DNA from: Pseudomonadota bacterium
Lineage (GTDB): Bacteria > Desulfobacterota > Desulfobulbia > Desulfobulbales > Desulfocapsaceae
DNA: 64,000 bases
Assembly: GCA_023412495.1 (NCBI GenBank)
Contig: JAEYNP010000080.1
Span: forward strand, 310,001-374,000
Reading direction: 5' to 3'
The notes beneath the pieces were generated by a model. The model ran no database searches. It worked only from the letters and a program-made list of their open reading frames with translations, and was not told the origin of the DNA. The translations under genes and the position numbers were made by a program. Of the stretch, positions 36,482-45,949 are shown one piece after another (within the stretch, counting starts at the first letter, position 1; each line of letters starts with the position of its first letter).

Positions 36482-37708
36482 ATGCAAGCAGGTTTCAAAT
36501 CGATAATGGTGGCCGGGATTATGTCCCTTTTAGGCTTTTCGCTCATTGGCTGCAACAAAGAGTCGCACCCCCAAACAACGGAGGCGGATGCCATTCCGGT
36601 GGTCGTAGGCCGGCTCCAGAACGTTCAAGAGAGGGAGAAGATATCCGCCAGCGGGACCGTCTCCACTCCGAAGGCGCCGGCCAATGTCGGCTTCCTCGTA
36701 CCCGGCAGGGTAGTATTCGTGGACCCCCGCGAGGGCGAATATGTCAAAGAGGGGGAGGTTCTCGCCAAGCTCGACCTCCTCGACTTCACCCTTGCGGTCC
36801 AGGCTGCCGAAGCGCAGAAGGCCAGAGCGCAGGCGGAAATGGAAAAGGCTATGCATCCCGCAAGGCCGGAGCTCCTGGAACAGGCGCGCGTCGCCTTTGA
36901 GCGGGCCCAGGACGAGCACCGGCGGATGAAGATGCTGTATGACGAAAAAGCCCTGGCGCCGAACGACTACCTCAAATTCAAGGCCGCCTACGAACAGGCG
37001 CAGCAGGCGTATCAGCAGGCCAAGGCCGGAGGCCAGAAGGAAGACAAGGACCTGGCCAAGGCGGCGTTCAACCAGGCTGAAGCCCAGCTCGGGATCAGCA
37101 GGAAAAAACTTGCCGATGCAACACTCTTGGCCCCTTCCAGCGGCTATGTCTCGAAGAGGTTGATCGAACCGGGCGATACCGCCTCACCGGGACGCCCCGT
37201 CTTCGAGATCGTCCAGATGGAACCCGTGGAGGTGAATGTCGGCGTACCGGAAACGGATGTGCACCTCGTTAAAATCGGACAGGAAGCGGAGATCACCGTC
37301 CCCGCCCTGCCAGGGAAGACATTCCAAGGCACGGTTCGTCTCATCAACATTTCCGCGGATCCCGGCACCCGAACCTACATGACGAGAATCTCAGTGGAGA
37401 ACCCCGAACTCCTGTTACGGGTGGGAATGGTCGCCGAAGCTACTATCCGCGGGGACCAGACGGTATCCATGGCGACGCTGCCGGGGGATGCGGTAGTACG
37501 CGATCCTCAAGGCGCCACACAGGTGTACGTGTATTACCCCGACAAGAAGCGTGTCTACGCCAAACGCGTGGAAATCGGCGCGGCCGTGAATAGAGAAGTC
37601 GAGATAAAGAGCGGACTTGCTGGTGATGAGCTGATCGTTGTCGCCGGACAGACAAAACTCAGGGACGGGCTGTCCGTGTCGGCCACGGAAACCGAGATCA
37701 GTCGTTAG
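36482..37708 (+). CDS. RND efflux membrane-fusion (adaptor) lipoprotein
   Basis: The 408-residue periplasmic adaptor begins with a lipoprotein signal ending at the lipobox LIGC. The lipoyl/biotinyl-like halves (VGFLVPGRVVFVDPREGEYV and LLAPSSGYVSKRLIEPGDTA) flank a coiled-coil hairpin at about residues 100-215 (alanine- and glutamine-rich). Beta-barrel and membrane-proximal domains follow. The frame is open from 36350, but AGGAG lies seven bases before the ATG at 36482 and the lipobox fits that start. It belongs with the RND pump encoded downstream and shares its sigma-54 operon. Confidence 0.93.
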   Translation: MQAGFKSIMVAGIMSLLGFSLIGCNKESHPQTTEADAIPVVVGRLQNVQEREKISASGTVSTPKAPANVGFLVPGRVVFVDPREGEYVKEGEVLAKLDLLDFTLAVQAAEAQKARAQAEMEKAMHPARPELLEQARVAFERAQDEHRRMKMLYDEKALAPNDYLKFKAAYEQAQQAYQQAKAGGQKEDKDLAKAAFNQAEAQLGISRKKLADATLLAPSSGYVSKRLIEPGDTASPGRPVFEIVQMEPVEVNVGVPETDVHLVKIGQEAEITVPALPGKTFQGTVRLINISADPGTRTYMTRISVENPELLLRVGMVAEATIRGDQTVSMATLPGDAVVRDPQGATQVYVYYPDKKRVYAKRVEIGAAVNREVEIKSGLAGDELIVVAGQTKLRDGLSVSATETEISR

Positions 37709-37729
37709 ATCTTAAAAGGTGCAGCATTC

Positions 37730-37909
37730 ATGGATTCCATCAAGTCTTGGCTTCATCTCCTTAACTTTCTCCTCATTTTGACCGCAGGGACTATTCACGC
37801 CGGTATTCGTGCCCTTCTGACCAAGCTTGGATTCAAGCCGGTCGGAGCGGCATCGGCAGTCCGCGCTCTCCACAAGCGAAATTATCCTAAAGAGGAACAG
37901 CTGTCATGA
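37730..37909 (+). CDS. 59-residue protein coupled to the RND pump gene
   Basis: This short frame fills the gap between adaptor and pump. It has AAGGTG nine bases before its ATG, and its TGA overlaps the pump's ATG (ATGA), so the two are translationally coupled. The N-terminus MDSIKSWLHLLNFLLIL is hydrophobic and resembles the pump's own start MKSIKFWLRYPAVTII. The C-terminal half is basic (AVRALHKRNYPKEEQLS). One membrane helix at about residues 8-25 is likely. I do not recognise a family. It may be a small accessory subunit of the pump or only a leader for coupling. Confidence 0.55.
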   Translation: MDSIKSWLHLLNFLLILTAGTIHAGIRALLTKLGFKPVGAASAVRALHKRNYPKEEQLS

Positions 37910-40900
37910 AATCGATTAAATTTTGGCTTCGCTACCCCGCCGTCACCATCATATTGACGGCAATGATCGTCTTCCTCGGGGTTCATGCCTTCCTGAAGAT
38001 GCAGCGGACGGAAGATCCGACGATCACCATCCGGACCGGCATCGTGGCCGCAACTTACCCCGGGGCGACCTCCGAACAGGTGGAAAAACAGGTGACGAAG
38101 ACCCTGGAAAAACACATCTTCAAATTCCCCGAGGTAAGGAAGGAAAAGACCTATTCGACCAGCCGGCCCGGCCTCGTCATCATCAACGTGGAGTTGGAGG
38201 ACAATGTAAAAAATTCCGACCAGTTCTGGGCAAAGCTGCGCCATGAGATGAATCTGGTCAGCGCCACCGAACTCCCCCCGGGTGTCAGGGGGCCGGTGGT
38301 CGATTCGGATTTCGGCGATACGGTCGCCATGCTGATCGCCATCCGCGGTAAGCAATACGGATACCGGGAACTGCGCGATTTTGCGGACAAGATCCACGAC
38401 GAGATGCGCACCGTCCGCCTCGTCGGCAAGATCGTCACCTACGGCGCGCAGGGAGAGGAAATCTGGATTACCAGCAGTCTGGAGAGGATAGCGCAGTACT
38501 TCGCCGATCCCTTCCAGGTGGCCAATGCCCTGAGGCAGCGAAATGCCATCCAGAGCGCCGGCCACTTCGAGACCGACGAATCGAAGGTCCCCATGAGGAC
38601 CACCGGGGTCTTCAACACCGAAGACCAGATCCGCAACGTGCTCGTCGACGTGTCAAAGGACGGCCATCCGGTATATATCAAGGACTTTGCCGACGTGGAA
38701 CGCAGATACCAGGACCCGGCGTTCATGGTTCGCTACGACGGTGAACCGTGCCTGCTCCTCTCGGTTGAAATGCAGAAGGGCAAGAACATCGTCGAACTCG
38801 GCGAGCAGCTGGACAAGGTCTTCGAGCGGCTGAAAATTCTCCTTCCCCCCGATGTCGAGATCGATATGGTCGCCGACCAGCCGGGGGTCGTCAAGGAGAG
38901 GATTGCCAACCTGAGCCACGAATTCCTGGTTGCGATCATTGCGGTGATCATCGTCATCCTCCTGCTCCTCCCCGTCAGAGTCGCTCTCATCGCCGCCCTG
39001 GCCATTCCCGTAAGCCTGTGCGGCACCCTCGGGGTCATGGAGGCGATGGGGATAGCCCTGCATCAGGTATCCATCGCGGGGCTCATCGTGGTCCTCGGCA
39101 TCGTGGTGGACAACGCCATCGTCGTCATCGACAATTATGTCGAGCTCCTGGACCGGAAGGTGCCCAAGCCGGAAGCGGCCTGGAGGAGCGCGAGCGATGT
39201 CTTCGTGCCGGTCCTCGCCGCCACCATCACCATCATCGCCTCGTTCCTGCCTCTCTTGATCATCAACGGTTCCGTCGGCGAGTTCGTCATGGCCCTCCCC
39301 GTCACGGTGGCCATCGCCCTGGCGGTTTCCTTTATCGTGGCGGTCTTCATCACCCCTCTGCTCTGCAGCTTCTTCATCAAGAAAGGGCTGCACGACCACA
39401 ACCCCACGGAGAACCACGGCAAACAGAAGAAGGGTATGCTCGACCGCATCCAGGACCGGTACGGGGTCTGGATCAGGGTCTTCATGAAGAGAAAGTGGCT
39501 CGCCTATACCCTCGGGCTCGCGGCGTTCGCTTTCGGGATACTGCTCTTTGCCTTTGTGCCGCAGCAGTTCTTCCCTTCCGCCGAACGCAACCAGTTCGTG
39601 ATCGATGTCTGGATGCCCCAGGGCACCCGGATCGAGGCGACCGACGCGGTCATGCAGCGCATTGAAAAAGCCTTGGGCGAGAGCAAAGGGGTTCACCACT
39701 ATGCCACTTTCGTCGGTCAGAGCGCTCCGCGTTTCTACTATAACGTCAATCCGCAGCAGCCGGACGGCGCCTACGGGCAGTTTATCGTCAATACCGCCTC
39801 CGTGGAAGATACCGCCCGCCTGGTCGAGGAGTTGCGCCCGACCCTGGCCAACCTGGCGCCCGAGGCGATGGTGATCGTCAAGGAACTCCAGCAGGGGGCC
39901 CAGATGGAGGCGCCCATCGAGGTGCGGATCGCCGGGGACGACCCCGGGGAACTCAAGCGCCTGGGAGAGAAGGTGGAGGGTATTCTGGAGAGCAGCGCGA
40001 AAACTCAGTACGTGTACCGGGACTACTTCAACGATTCGTATATGGTTGATGTAAAGGTCAATGACGAGCTGGCAAACCGTCTCGGCATAACGGACGCGAT
40101 GGTATCGCAGACCCTTGCCGGGGCATTTGACGGTGGCGCGGTCAGCACCTTCTGGGAGGGGGACCGCTCCGTCACCATCAAGTTGCGGCTTGACCCGGCC
40201 GCCCGGTCATCCTTCGCCCACATCGGCAACACCTATGTCAGCTCGGCCCTGACCCATGCAAAGGTTCCGCTTCGGGCTATCGCGACGGTTGCACCAGAGT
40301 GGCAGACTAGCAGGATCGTCCGCAGAAACGGCGTGCCCACCCTGACGATCCGGGCCTTTCCGGAAACGGGAGTGTACGCCTCGAAGATCCTGGAGGAGGC
40401 CAAGCCGCAGCTCGACTCCCTGCAGCTGCCGACGGGTTACCGGATCTATTACGGCGGTGAAGCCGACAACCAGAGCGAGGTGTTCCCGCAGATGATCGTG
40501 GCGCTTGCCATCAGCCTGCTGGTGATCTTCCTCATCCTGCTCGTGCAGTTCCGGAACATCTCGGAATCGCTCGTGGTGATGGCCTCGATTCCGCTCACTC
40601 TTTTCGGGGCGATGTTCGGCCTCGTCGTGACCAACAATCCGTTCGGCTTCACCTCCTTCATGGGGGTCATCAGCCTGTGCGGCATCGTGGTGAGAAACGG
40701 CATCATCCTGGTCGACTACTGCAACGAACGAATCGCTGAAGGGGCGAGTCTGGAGCAGGCCGCCCAGGAAGCGGGGGCGCGGCGGTTGCGGCCGATCTTT
40801 TTGACCTCCATGGCCGCCGCCATGGGCATGGTGCCGATGATCATCTCCGGGTCGAGCCTCTGGAGTCCGCTGGCGAGCGTCATGGCCTTCGGCCTCATCT

Positions 40901-42372
40901 TTTCCATGTTCTTTACGCTGCTGGTCGTTCCCGTCCTCTTCGTTGCCATAAAATCACGATCGATGAGGGAAACGTCCGACAAGGATGGTGCTGAACCAGT
41001 GGATATCAAGAAAGTCGCCGTTACCGTGGCCGTCGCCGCCTGCATGCTCCTTCCCGGAGGCCGGCAGGCCTTGGCCGAACCGGAAAAACATGCACTGACC
41101 CTGCCGCAGGCGGTCGAACTGGCACTCAAGCAGAACTCGGTGCTGAAGATCGGCCGGGCCAAAGTCACGGAAGCGGACGAAAAGATCGTCTCCGCGCAAT
41201 CGCGGTATTTCCCGCAGCTCACCAACAACACCAAGTACATGGCCTTATCGGACAATCAGCTGATCACCATTCCGGCCGGGAGTCTCGGCAATATCGCCGG
41301 CAGCCCTTTCCCCGACCGCGACATGGAAATAAGCCAGAGCGAATCCACCATCTTTTACAGCGAAACAACCCTGGGCCAGCCGATAACGCAGCTGTTCAAG
41401 ATCCATGAGGCCAAGAAGATCGCGGAGGCCGATCGCGGCATTGCGGGAGCGGAGCTAGCAAAATCGGAAAACGAGACGGTATATATGGCGCACCAGCTCT
41501 ATTACACTCTGCTGATAGCCCACAAGGAAAAGGTTGCGGCCGAGGCTGCCCTCACCGCCGCCGAAGAGGATATCCGCGAAATTAAAAAAGATGTTACATC
41601 GGGAGTATTGCTCGATGTAGCGCTCATCGGGGCCCGGGCAAATCTGCTCCAGAGCAGACAGGCGCTTTTAGCCGCCGAAAACAGTATTGCCGACGTGACG
41701 GCGGAACTCAACGACCTGTTGGGTCTGTCAAGTAATGCTGTTCTGGAAGTGACCGAGACAGGGCTGCCGGATTTCACGGAACCCTTGAAGAACGAGGCCC
41801 ATGAGCAGGCCCGCAACAGGAATGGCGAACTTCAGGCAGCGCGGGAAACACTGGAAAAGGCACGACACGCCGTCCAGGCGGCGAAAGACGAGTACATTCC
41901 CGATGTGACGTTATTTGCGAAGCACGGCTACCAGGATGGAGCGGCGTTTCTCGACAACAATCTCGGCGTCGTCGGAGTGGAGCTTTCCTGGAATATCTTC
42001 GACTGGGGGAAACGAAAAGGTGAAATCGGCCAGCGGGCCGCCCAGCAATTGCAGGCGAAGGAGAACCTGGCTCGGATAGACAAGCGGATCGGAATCGAAA
42101 TCGACAAGGTGTTCCGCAAGCTCGAACGTTCGACGCAGATGGTCGATGTCGCCCGCGAGGCCCTGTCCCTGCGCAGGGAAAATGCCCAGCTTGACGAAAA
42201 ACGCTTCAAGGCCGGGACGTTGACGGCGGCCAAGCATGCCGAAACGATAGCGGCCCTGAAAAAGGCGGAGATGGAGGATCTGCAGGCTTCGCTGCAGTTC
42301 CGCCTGGCCAAGGCCGAACTCGATCAGATCATGGGTGTGCTCGCGGTAAACCCTGGAGGAAATCAGCCGTAA
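37906..42372 (+). CDS. RND efflux pump fused to a TolC-type outer-membrane channel
   Basis: A single 1488-codon frame. Residues 1-1015 are a complete HAE1/AcrB-like RND permease: TM1 with FWLRYPAVTII, the first porter domain, the proton-relay region GLIVVLGIVVDNAIVVIDNY, the second half starting about residue 510, and the closing helices (SLCGIVVRNGIILVDYCNER). Residues 1033-1057 (VDIKKVAVTVAVAACMLLPG, then GRQALAEPE) look like a signal peptide with an ALA-E cleavage site. Residues 1060-1480 are a TolC/OEP domain with two long coiled-coil repeats (LTLPQAVELALKQNSVLKIG at its start). No frameshift separates the parts. Cleavage at the internal signal would give two working proteins. The pump is part of the azoreductase operon. 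Confidence 0.93.
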   Translation: MKSIKFWLRYPAVTIILTAMIVFLGVHAFLKMQRTEDPTITIRTGIVAATYPGATSEQVEKQVTKTLEKHIFKFPEVRKEKTYSTSRPGLVIINVELEDNVKNSDQFWAKLRHEMNLVSATELPPGVRGPVVDSDFGDTVAMLIAIRGKQYGYRELRDFADKIHDEMRTVRLVGKIVTYGAQGEEIWITSSLERIAQYFADPFQVANALRQRNAIQSAGHFETDESKVPMRTTGVFNTEDQIRNVLVDVSKDGHPVYIKDFADVERRYQDPAFMVRYDGEPCLLLSVEMQKGKNIVELGEQLDKVFERLKILLPPDVEIDMVADQPGVVKERIANLSHEFLVAIIAVIIVILLLLPVRVALIAALAIPVSLCGTLGVMEAMGIALHQVSIAGLIVVLGIVVDNAIVVIDNYVELLDRKVPKPEAAWRSASDVFVPVLAATITIIASFLPLLIINGSVGEFVMALPVTVAIALAVSFIVAVFITPLLCSFFIKKGLHDHNPTENHGKQKKGMLDRIQDRYGVWIRVFMKRKWLAYTLGLAAFAFGILLFAFVPQQFFPSAERNQFVIDVWMPQGTRIEATDAVMQRIEKALGESKGVHHYATFVGQSAPRFYYNVNPQQPDGAYGQFIVNTASVEDTARLVEELRPTLANLAPEAMVIVKELQQGAQMEAPIEVRIAGDDPGELKRLGEKVEGILESSAKTQYVYRDYFNDSYMVDVKVNDELANRLGITDAMVSQTLAGAFDGGAVSTFWEGDRSVTIKLRLDPAARSSFAHIGNTYVSSALTHAKVPLRAIATVAPEWQTSRIVRRNGVPTLTIRAFPETGVYASKILEEAKPQLDSLQLPTGYRIYYGGEADNQSEVFPQMIVALAISLLVIFLILLVQFRNISESLVVMASIPLTLFGAMFGLVVTNNPFGFTSFMGVISLCGIVVRNGIILVDYCNERIAEGASLEQAAQEAGARRLRPIFLTSMAAAMGMVPMIISGSSLWSPLASVMAFGLIFSMFFTLLVVPVLFVAIKSRSMRETSDKDGAEPVDIKKVAVTVAVAACMLLPGGRQALAEPEKHALTLPQAVELALKQNSVLKIGRAKVTEADEKIVSAQSRYFPQLTNNTKYMALSDNQLITIPAGSLGNIAGSPFPDRDMEISQSESTIFYSETTLGQPITQLFKIHEAKKIAEADRGIAGAELAKSENETVYMAHQLYYTLLIAHKEKVAAEAALTAAEEDIREIKKDVTSGVLLDVALIGARANLLQSRQALLAAENSIADVTAELNDLLGLSSNAVLEVTETGLPDFTEPLKNEAHEQARNRNGELQAARETLEKARHAVQAAKDEYIPDVTLFAKHGYQDGAAFLDNNLGVVGVELSWNIFDWGKRKGEIGQRAAQQLQAKENLARIDKRIGIEIDKVFRKLERSTQMVDVAREALSLRRENAQLDEKRFKAGTLTAAKHAETIAALKKAEMEDLQASLQFRLAKAELDQIMGVLAVNPGGNQP

Positions 42373-42682
42373 CCTCTCTGCTTGAGTCAACCTCGCAGCG
42401 CGGTGGACCATCATCGCGCTGCATCGGCAGATTTTACAGTCAGTCCTTGGATGACCCTTAGGGGTAGCAATCTGCTGTTCGTCTTGAAGAGGAAGAAATG
42501 AACCTCGGAAAATATTTCAGTTGGCAGAGGCTTCAATCTGGTTGGGAGGCAACTCCAGCGCTTCGCTTCCTTGACCTCCACCGGCACCGGGCCCTTCATG
42601 ACCTGGCCACATGAAGTTTTGTATTCCATGGAATCGTCTGGAAACCTCCAGACAGCCTGATTGCAGATCAAACAGATCGAAA
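42373..42682. other. intergenic region after the efflux operon
   Basis: No gene is seen. It holds a possible terminator (42395-42422) and the untranslated region of the hybrid kinase gene. An in-frame ATG at 42611 lies upstream of the signal peptide of that gene and is probably not used. Confidence 0.4.
42395..42422. terminator. possible hairpin after the RND-TolC gene
   Basis: GCAGCGCG (42395-42402) pairs perfectly with CGCGCTGC (42415-42422) around a 12-base loop, 23 bp past the stop. The following sequence is only mildly T-rich. Confidence 0.4.
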
Positions 42683-45480
42683 ATGAAAACCAACCGGAAA
42701 CACTGTCTCTCATCAATCTTTTCCTTGGCTCTCTTGAGCATCGCCCCTCTGCTGTTTTTATCTGGACAGGCTTTCGCGGACGAACGGAACGAGCAGTCCG
42801 GCAGTGTCCTGCGGGTGGTGATGGACAACAACTACCCGCCCTATGTCTTTGCGGCCGCAGATGGAGGTATCCAGGGTATCCTCGTTGACCAGTGGCGACT
42901 CTTCGCGAAAAAGACCGGTATTCGGGTTGAAGTAACCGCAATGGACTGGGGTGATGCCATCGAAAGCATGGCCGAGGGCGAGTTCGACGTCATCGATACG
43001 ATTTTCAAGACCGAAGAGCGCACGGGCTGGCTCGACTACAGCCGGCCCTACGCCCGTCTCGAGGTACCGGTCTTTTTCAATTCGGATATCAGCGGCATCT
43101 CGGACATTTCTTCCCTCCAGGGCTTTGCGGTGGCCGCCAAGAAGGGGGATGCAGCGTTCGACCTGCTGCGGCGGCACGGGGTGGATAACCTCATGCTCTT
43201 TACGAGTTACGAAGAGATCATCGAGGCGGCAAGGGACCGCAAGGTGAACGTCTTTGTCGTCGACAAACCTCCCGCCCTCTATTTTCTGCACAAATTCGGC
43301 ATTGTCGACAAGTTCAAGCAATCGGCGCCGCTCTATGTCGGCGAGATCCATCGTGCAGTCAGGAAAGGCGACTCCTCGACCCTGCGGCGGATAGAGGACG
43401 GCTTTGCCCGCATCACTCCGGCCGAACTCGAACGGATTGAGCGGAAATGGTACGGCACGTCGATCTTAGGCAACATCCCGGTCAATTCCATCCTGGGCGG
43501 ACTTGGCATGCTGTTGTTTCTTGTAACCGCGCTGTCGCTCTGGAACTTGGCCCTGAGAAAAGTGGTGGAAAGCCGGACCCGCTCCCTCAAGGCCAATGAA
43601 GAACGCTATCGCCTGCTCTTCAATGCCGAATCCGACGCCATCGCGGTAATCGATGTAGAAAGCCAGGGTCTTATCGAGGTGAACAAGGCCACTGTCGAGC
43701 TTTACGGCTACAGCCATGAAGAACTCCTGACTATGCGGATCACCGATCTGACCGCCGAGCCGGAAGAGACGATCCGCCAGCTTACTTCGCCGGAGGATCA
43801 TTTCGTCGTCCCCCTCCGCTATCACCGGAAAAAAAACGGACAGCTGATTCCCGTGGAAATTACCGCCCGGTTCTTTCAGCTTGAAGGGCAACGACGGCTT
43901 CTCGCCGCCATGCGCGACATCTCCGTCCGGCTGAAGGCGGAAGAGGATCTCCGGGAAAACCGCCGTTTTCTCGAAGGCTTGATCGAAAACAGCGGCACTC
44001 TCATCTTTGTCAAGGACCACCTCGGCCGCTACACCCTGGTAAATCGCAAGTGGGAAGAGGTAATCGGCTTGCATCGCGACACCGCCCTTGGCCGCACCGA
44101 CCAAGAGCTGTTTCCCGGGGAAAGCGGCCGTCAATTCCGCCAGAATGACATGAAGGTCATGGAGTCGGGCCAAGTTTTTGAAGCGGAGGAGGTGCTCGAT
44201 AAGGAGCAGGAAAGAAAATTCTTCCTGTCGGTCAAATTTCCCCTGCGAGACAACGGCGGCGCAATCAACGGCATCTGCGGGATGTCGACCGAGATTACGG
44301 TGCACAAGCAGGCGGAAGCCGAGCGGAAACGGCTCCACGAACAGCTGGCGCAGGCCGGAAAAATGGAATCCATAGGTCGACTGGCTGGGGGAATAGCCCA
44401 CGATTTCAACAATATGCTCGGAGTGATCCTGGGCCATATCGAACTCGCCATGCTCCGCGCGCCGCACCCCGACCCTCTCCAGGCGAGCCTCAAGGAGATT
44501 GAAAAGGCTGCCCGCCGTTCGGCGGATCTCACCCGCCAGTTGCTGGCGTTTGCCCGCAAACAGCCAATCAAGCCGAGAGTCATCGATCTGAATAAAATCG
44601 TCAGCGGTATGCTCACTCTCCTGCGACGACTCATCGGCGAGGATATCGAACTGGTCTGGCTCCCCGGCGACAATCTCTGGCCCATCAGGATGGATCCCTC
44701 CCAGCTCGACCAGATCCTCGCCAACCTTGCCGCCAACGCCAGGGATGCCATCGATGGAGTCGGTAAAATCGTCATCACCACCGAAAACATCCATTTCGAT
44801 GCCGCCTTCTGCCTTGAGAACGAGGGTTGCCAGGAAGGAGATTTCGTAATTCTCACGGTTTCGGACACGGGCTGCGGCATGGACGACGAGACCCGGGCCA
44901 AAGTCTTCGAACCCTTTTACACCACCAAGGAGATCGGCAAGGGAGTCGGTCTCGGCCTGGCAATGGTTTATGGCATCGTCAGCAGAACAATGGCCTTATC
45001 ACGGTTGACAGTACACTGGGCAAGGGCTCCCACTTCAAGTTGTTCTTCCCTCGTCAGGAAATCGCCGCCTCCCTGCCGCGGCCGGTAGAAAACGACGAAG
45101 AAATCCTCAAGGGTTCGGAAACAATACTGCTGGTGGAGGATGAGCCGAGCGTTCTCGTCTTGAGCAGCCGGATGCTCGAGCACATGGGCTATCGGCTCAT
45201 TCAGGCAGGATCGCCCATGGAGGCGATTCACCTGGCCAAAACTTCCCCGGATCCGATCGACCTGTTGATGACCGATGTAATCATGCCGCAGATGAACGGC
45301 TGGGATCTGGCCACTGCACTCCAGCCGATCCAGCCGGGAATGAAGCGGCTGTTCACCTCGGGGCATGCCGCCACTTCGATTTCCCAGCCGCACATGCTGA
45401 ATGGCAACGTGCACTTCATCCAGAAACCGTTCACCATGCAGGCCCTCTCCCGCATGATCCGGAAAGCTTTGCAGACATGA
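42683..45480 (+). pseudogene. hybrid sensor kinase (SBP_bac_3-PAS-PAS-HisKA-HATPase-REC), frameshifted
   Basis: A signal peptide (ending GQAFA) precedes a periplasmic solute-binding domain of the SBP_bac_3 type (RVVMDNNYPPYVFAAADGGI to about residue 255). One membrane helix (about 272-292), two PAS domains, HisKA with the acceptor H in AGGIAHDFNNML and HATPase_c (DTGCGM, GVGLGLAMVYGIV) follow. Near 44983 one base is missing: GIVSRTMAL should read GIVSQNNGLITVDSTLGKG, and the second frame then encodes the receiver domain to 45480 (LLVEDEPSVLVLSSRMLEH, LLMTDVIMPQMNGWDL). As written, the kinase lacks its end and receiver. A sequence error is possible. The ATG at 42683 is chosen because the signal peptide begins there. 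Confidence 0.85.
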
Positions 45481-45512
45481 TGAAGACTGCGGCGTAAGCA
45501 ATTACAACATAT
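45480..45512 (+). repeat. 33-bp direct repeat, copy 1
   Basis: ATGAAGACTGCGGCG starts a 33-bp unit that recurs at 45738-45770 with two mismatches. It ends TTACAACATAT, which is half of the regulon dyad present in the second copy. The two copies bracket the palindrome cluster. Confidence 0.7.
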
Positions 45513-45513
45513 C

Positions 45514-45701
45514 ATTCCCACGCTCCAGCGTGGGAATGTGGCCCTGGACGCTCCCGCGTCCCGTTTCGTTCAGAATCAATCTATCTTCCACCCCCCCAGC
45601 TCTCCGGTTCCAATCATTGCGGCTTCTCGCCATGTGCTTTCTCCGTCAACTCAGGACGCTGGAGCGTCCCAGGCTGCGTTCCCACGCTGAAGCATGGGAA
45701 C
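45514..45701. repeat. REP-like cluster of small palindromes
   Basis: ATTCCCACGCT-CC-AGCGTGGGAAT (45514-45537), GGACGCT-GG-AGCGTCC (45654-45669) and GTTCCCACGCT-GA-AGCATGGGAAC (45678-45701) are hairpins of one type, with a GGACGCTCCCGCGTCC relative at about 45546. Such units are typical REP-like intergenic repeats. The insertion is bounded by the 33-bp direct repeats. Confidence 0.7.
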
Positions 45702-45737
45702 GATCAACTCTATAACTCCGGAAGCGTTGCCGATAGG

Positions 45738-45770
45738 ATGAAGACTGCGGCGCAAACAATTACAACATAT
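45738..45770 (+). repeat. 33-bp direct repeat, copy 2
   Basis: This is the second copy of the unit at 45480. It overlaps the first activator site (45761) of the DisA_N-like gene, so the duplication copied part of that regulatory region. Confidence 0.7.
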
Positions 45771-45824
45771 TGTATCGCATCATTCCTTCACAACATTCTG
45801 CAAACAATATTACGAAATGCTGTA
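45761..45824 (+). promoter_or_regulatory. three upstream activator sites of the DisA_N-like gene
   Basis: TACAACATATTGTA at 45761, CACAACATTCTGCA at 45789 and TACGAAATGCTGTA at 45811 have starts 28 and 22 bp apart. The third is 67 bp before the promoter GG. The first is a nearly perfect dyad. Confidence 0.8.
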
Positions 45825-45875
45825 TCGATGGCCAAATAAGTCATCTTATATAATTGAAATAACGTAAATAAATAA

Positions 45876-45892
45876 CTGGCACACAGATTGCT
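45876..45892 (+). promoter_or_regulatory. sigma-54 promoter of the DisA_N-like gene
   Basis: CTGGCACACAGATTGCT has GG at 45878-45879 and GC at 45890-45891, ten bases apart, and is close to the RpoN consensus. The ATG at 45950 is 58 bp downstream. Confidence 0.85.
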
Positions 45893-45949
45893 GATGGACG
45901 TTGAAAGAGGACTACACAAACAGAAGCATTTCTCAAGGGGTGGTGCGCG

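Noticed and set aside
45514..45701. CRISPR-like array
   Set aside because: The repeated units are palindromes of unequal spacing and mixed sequence, without constant repeat and spacer lengths. They fit REP elements.
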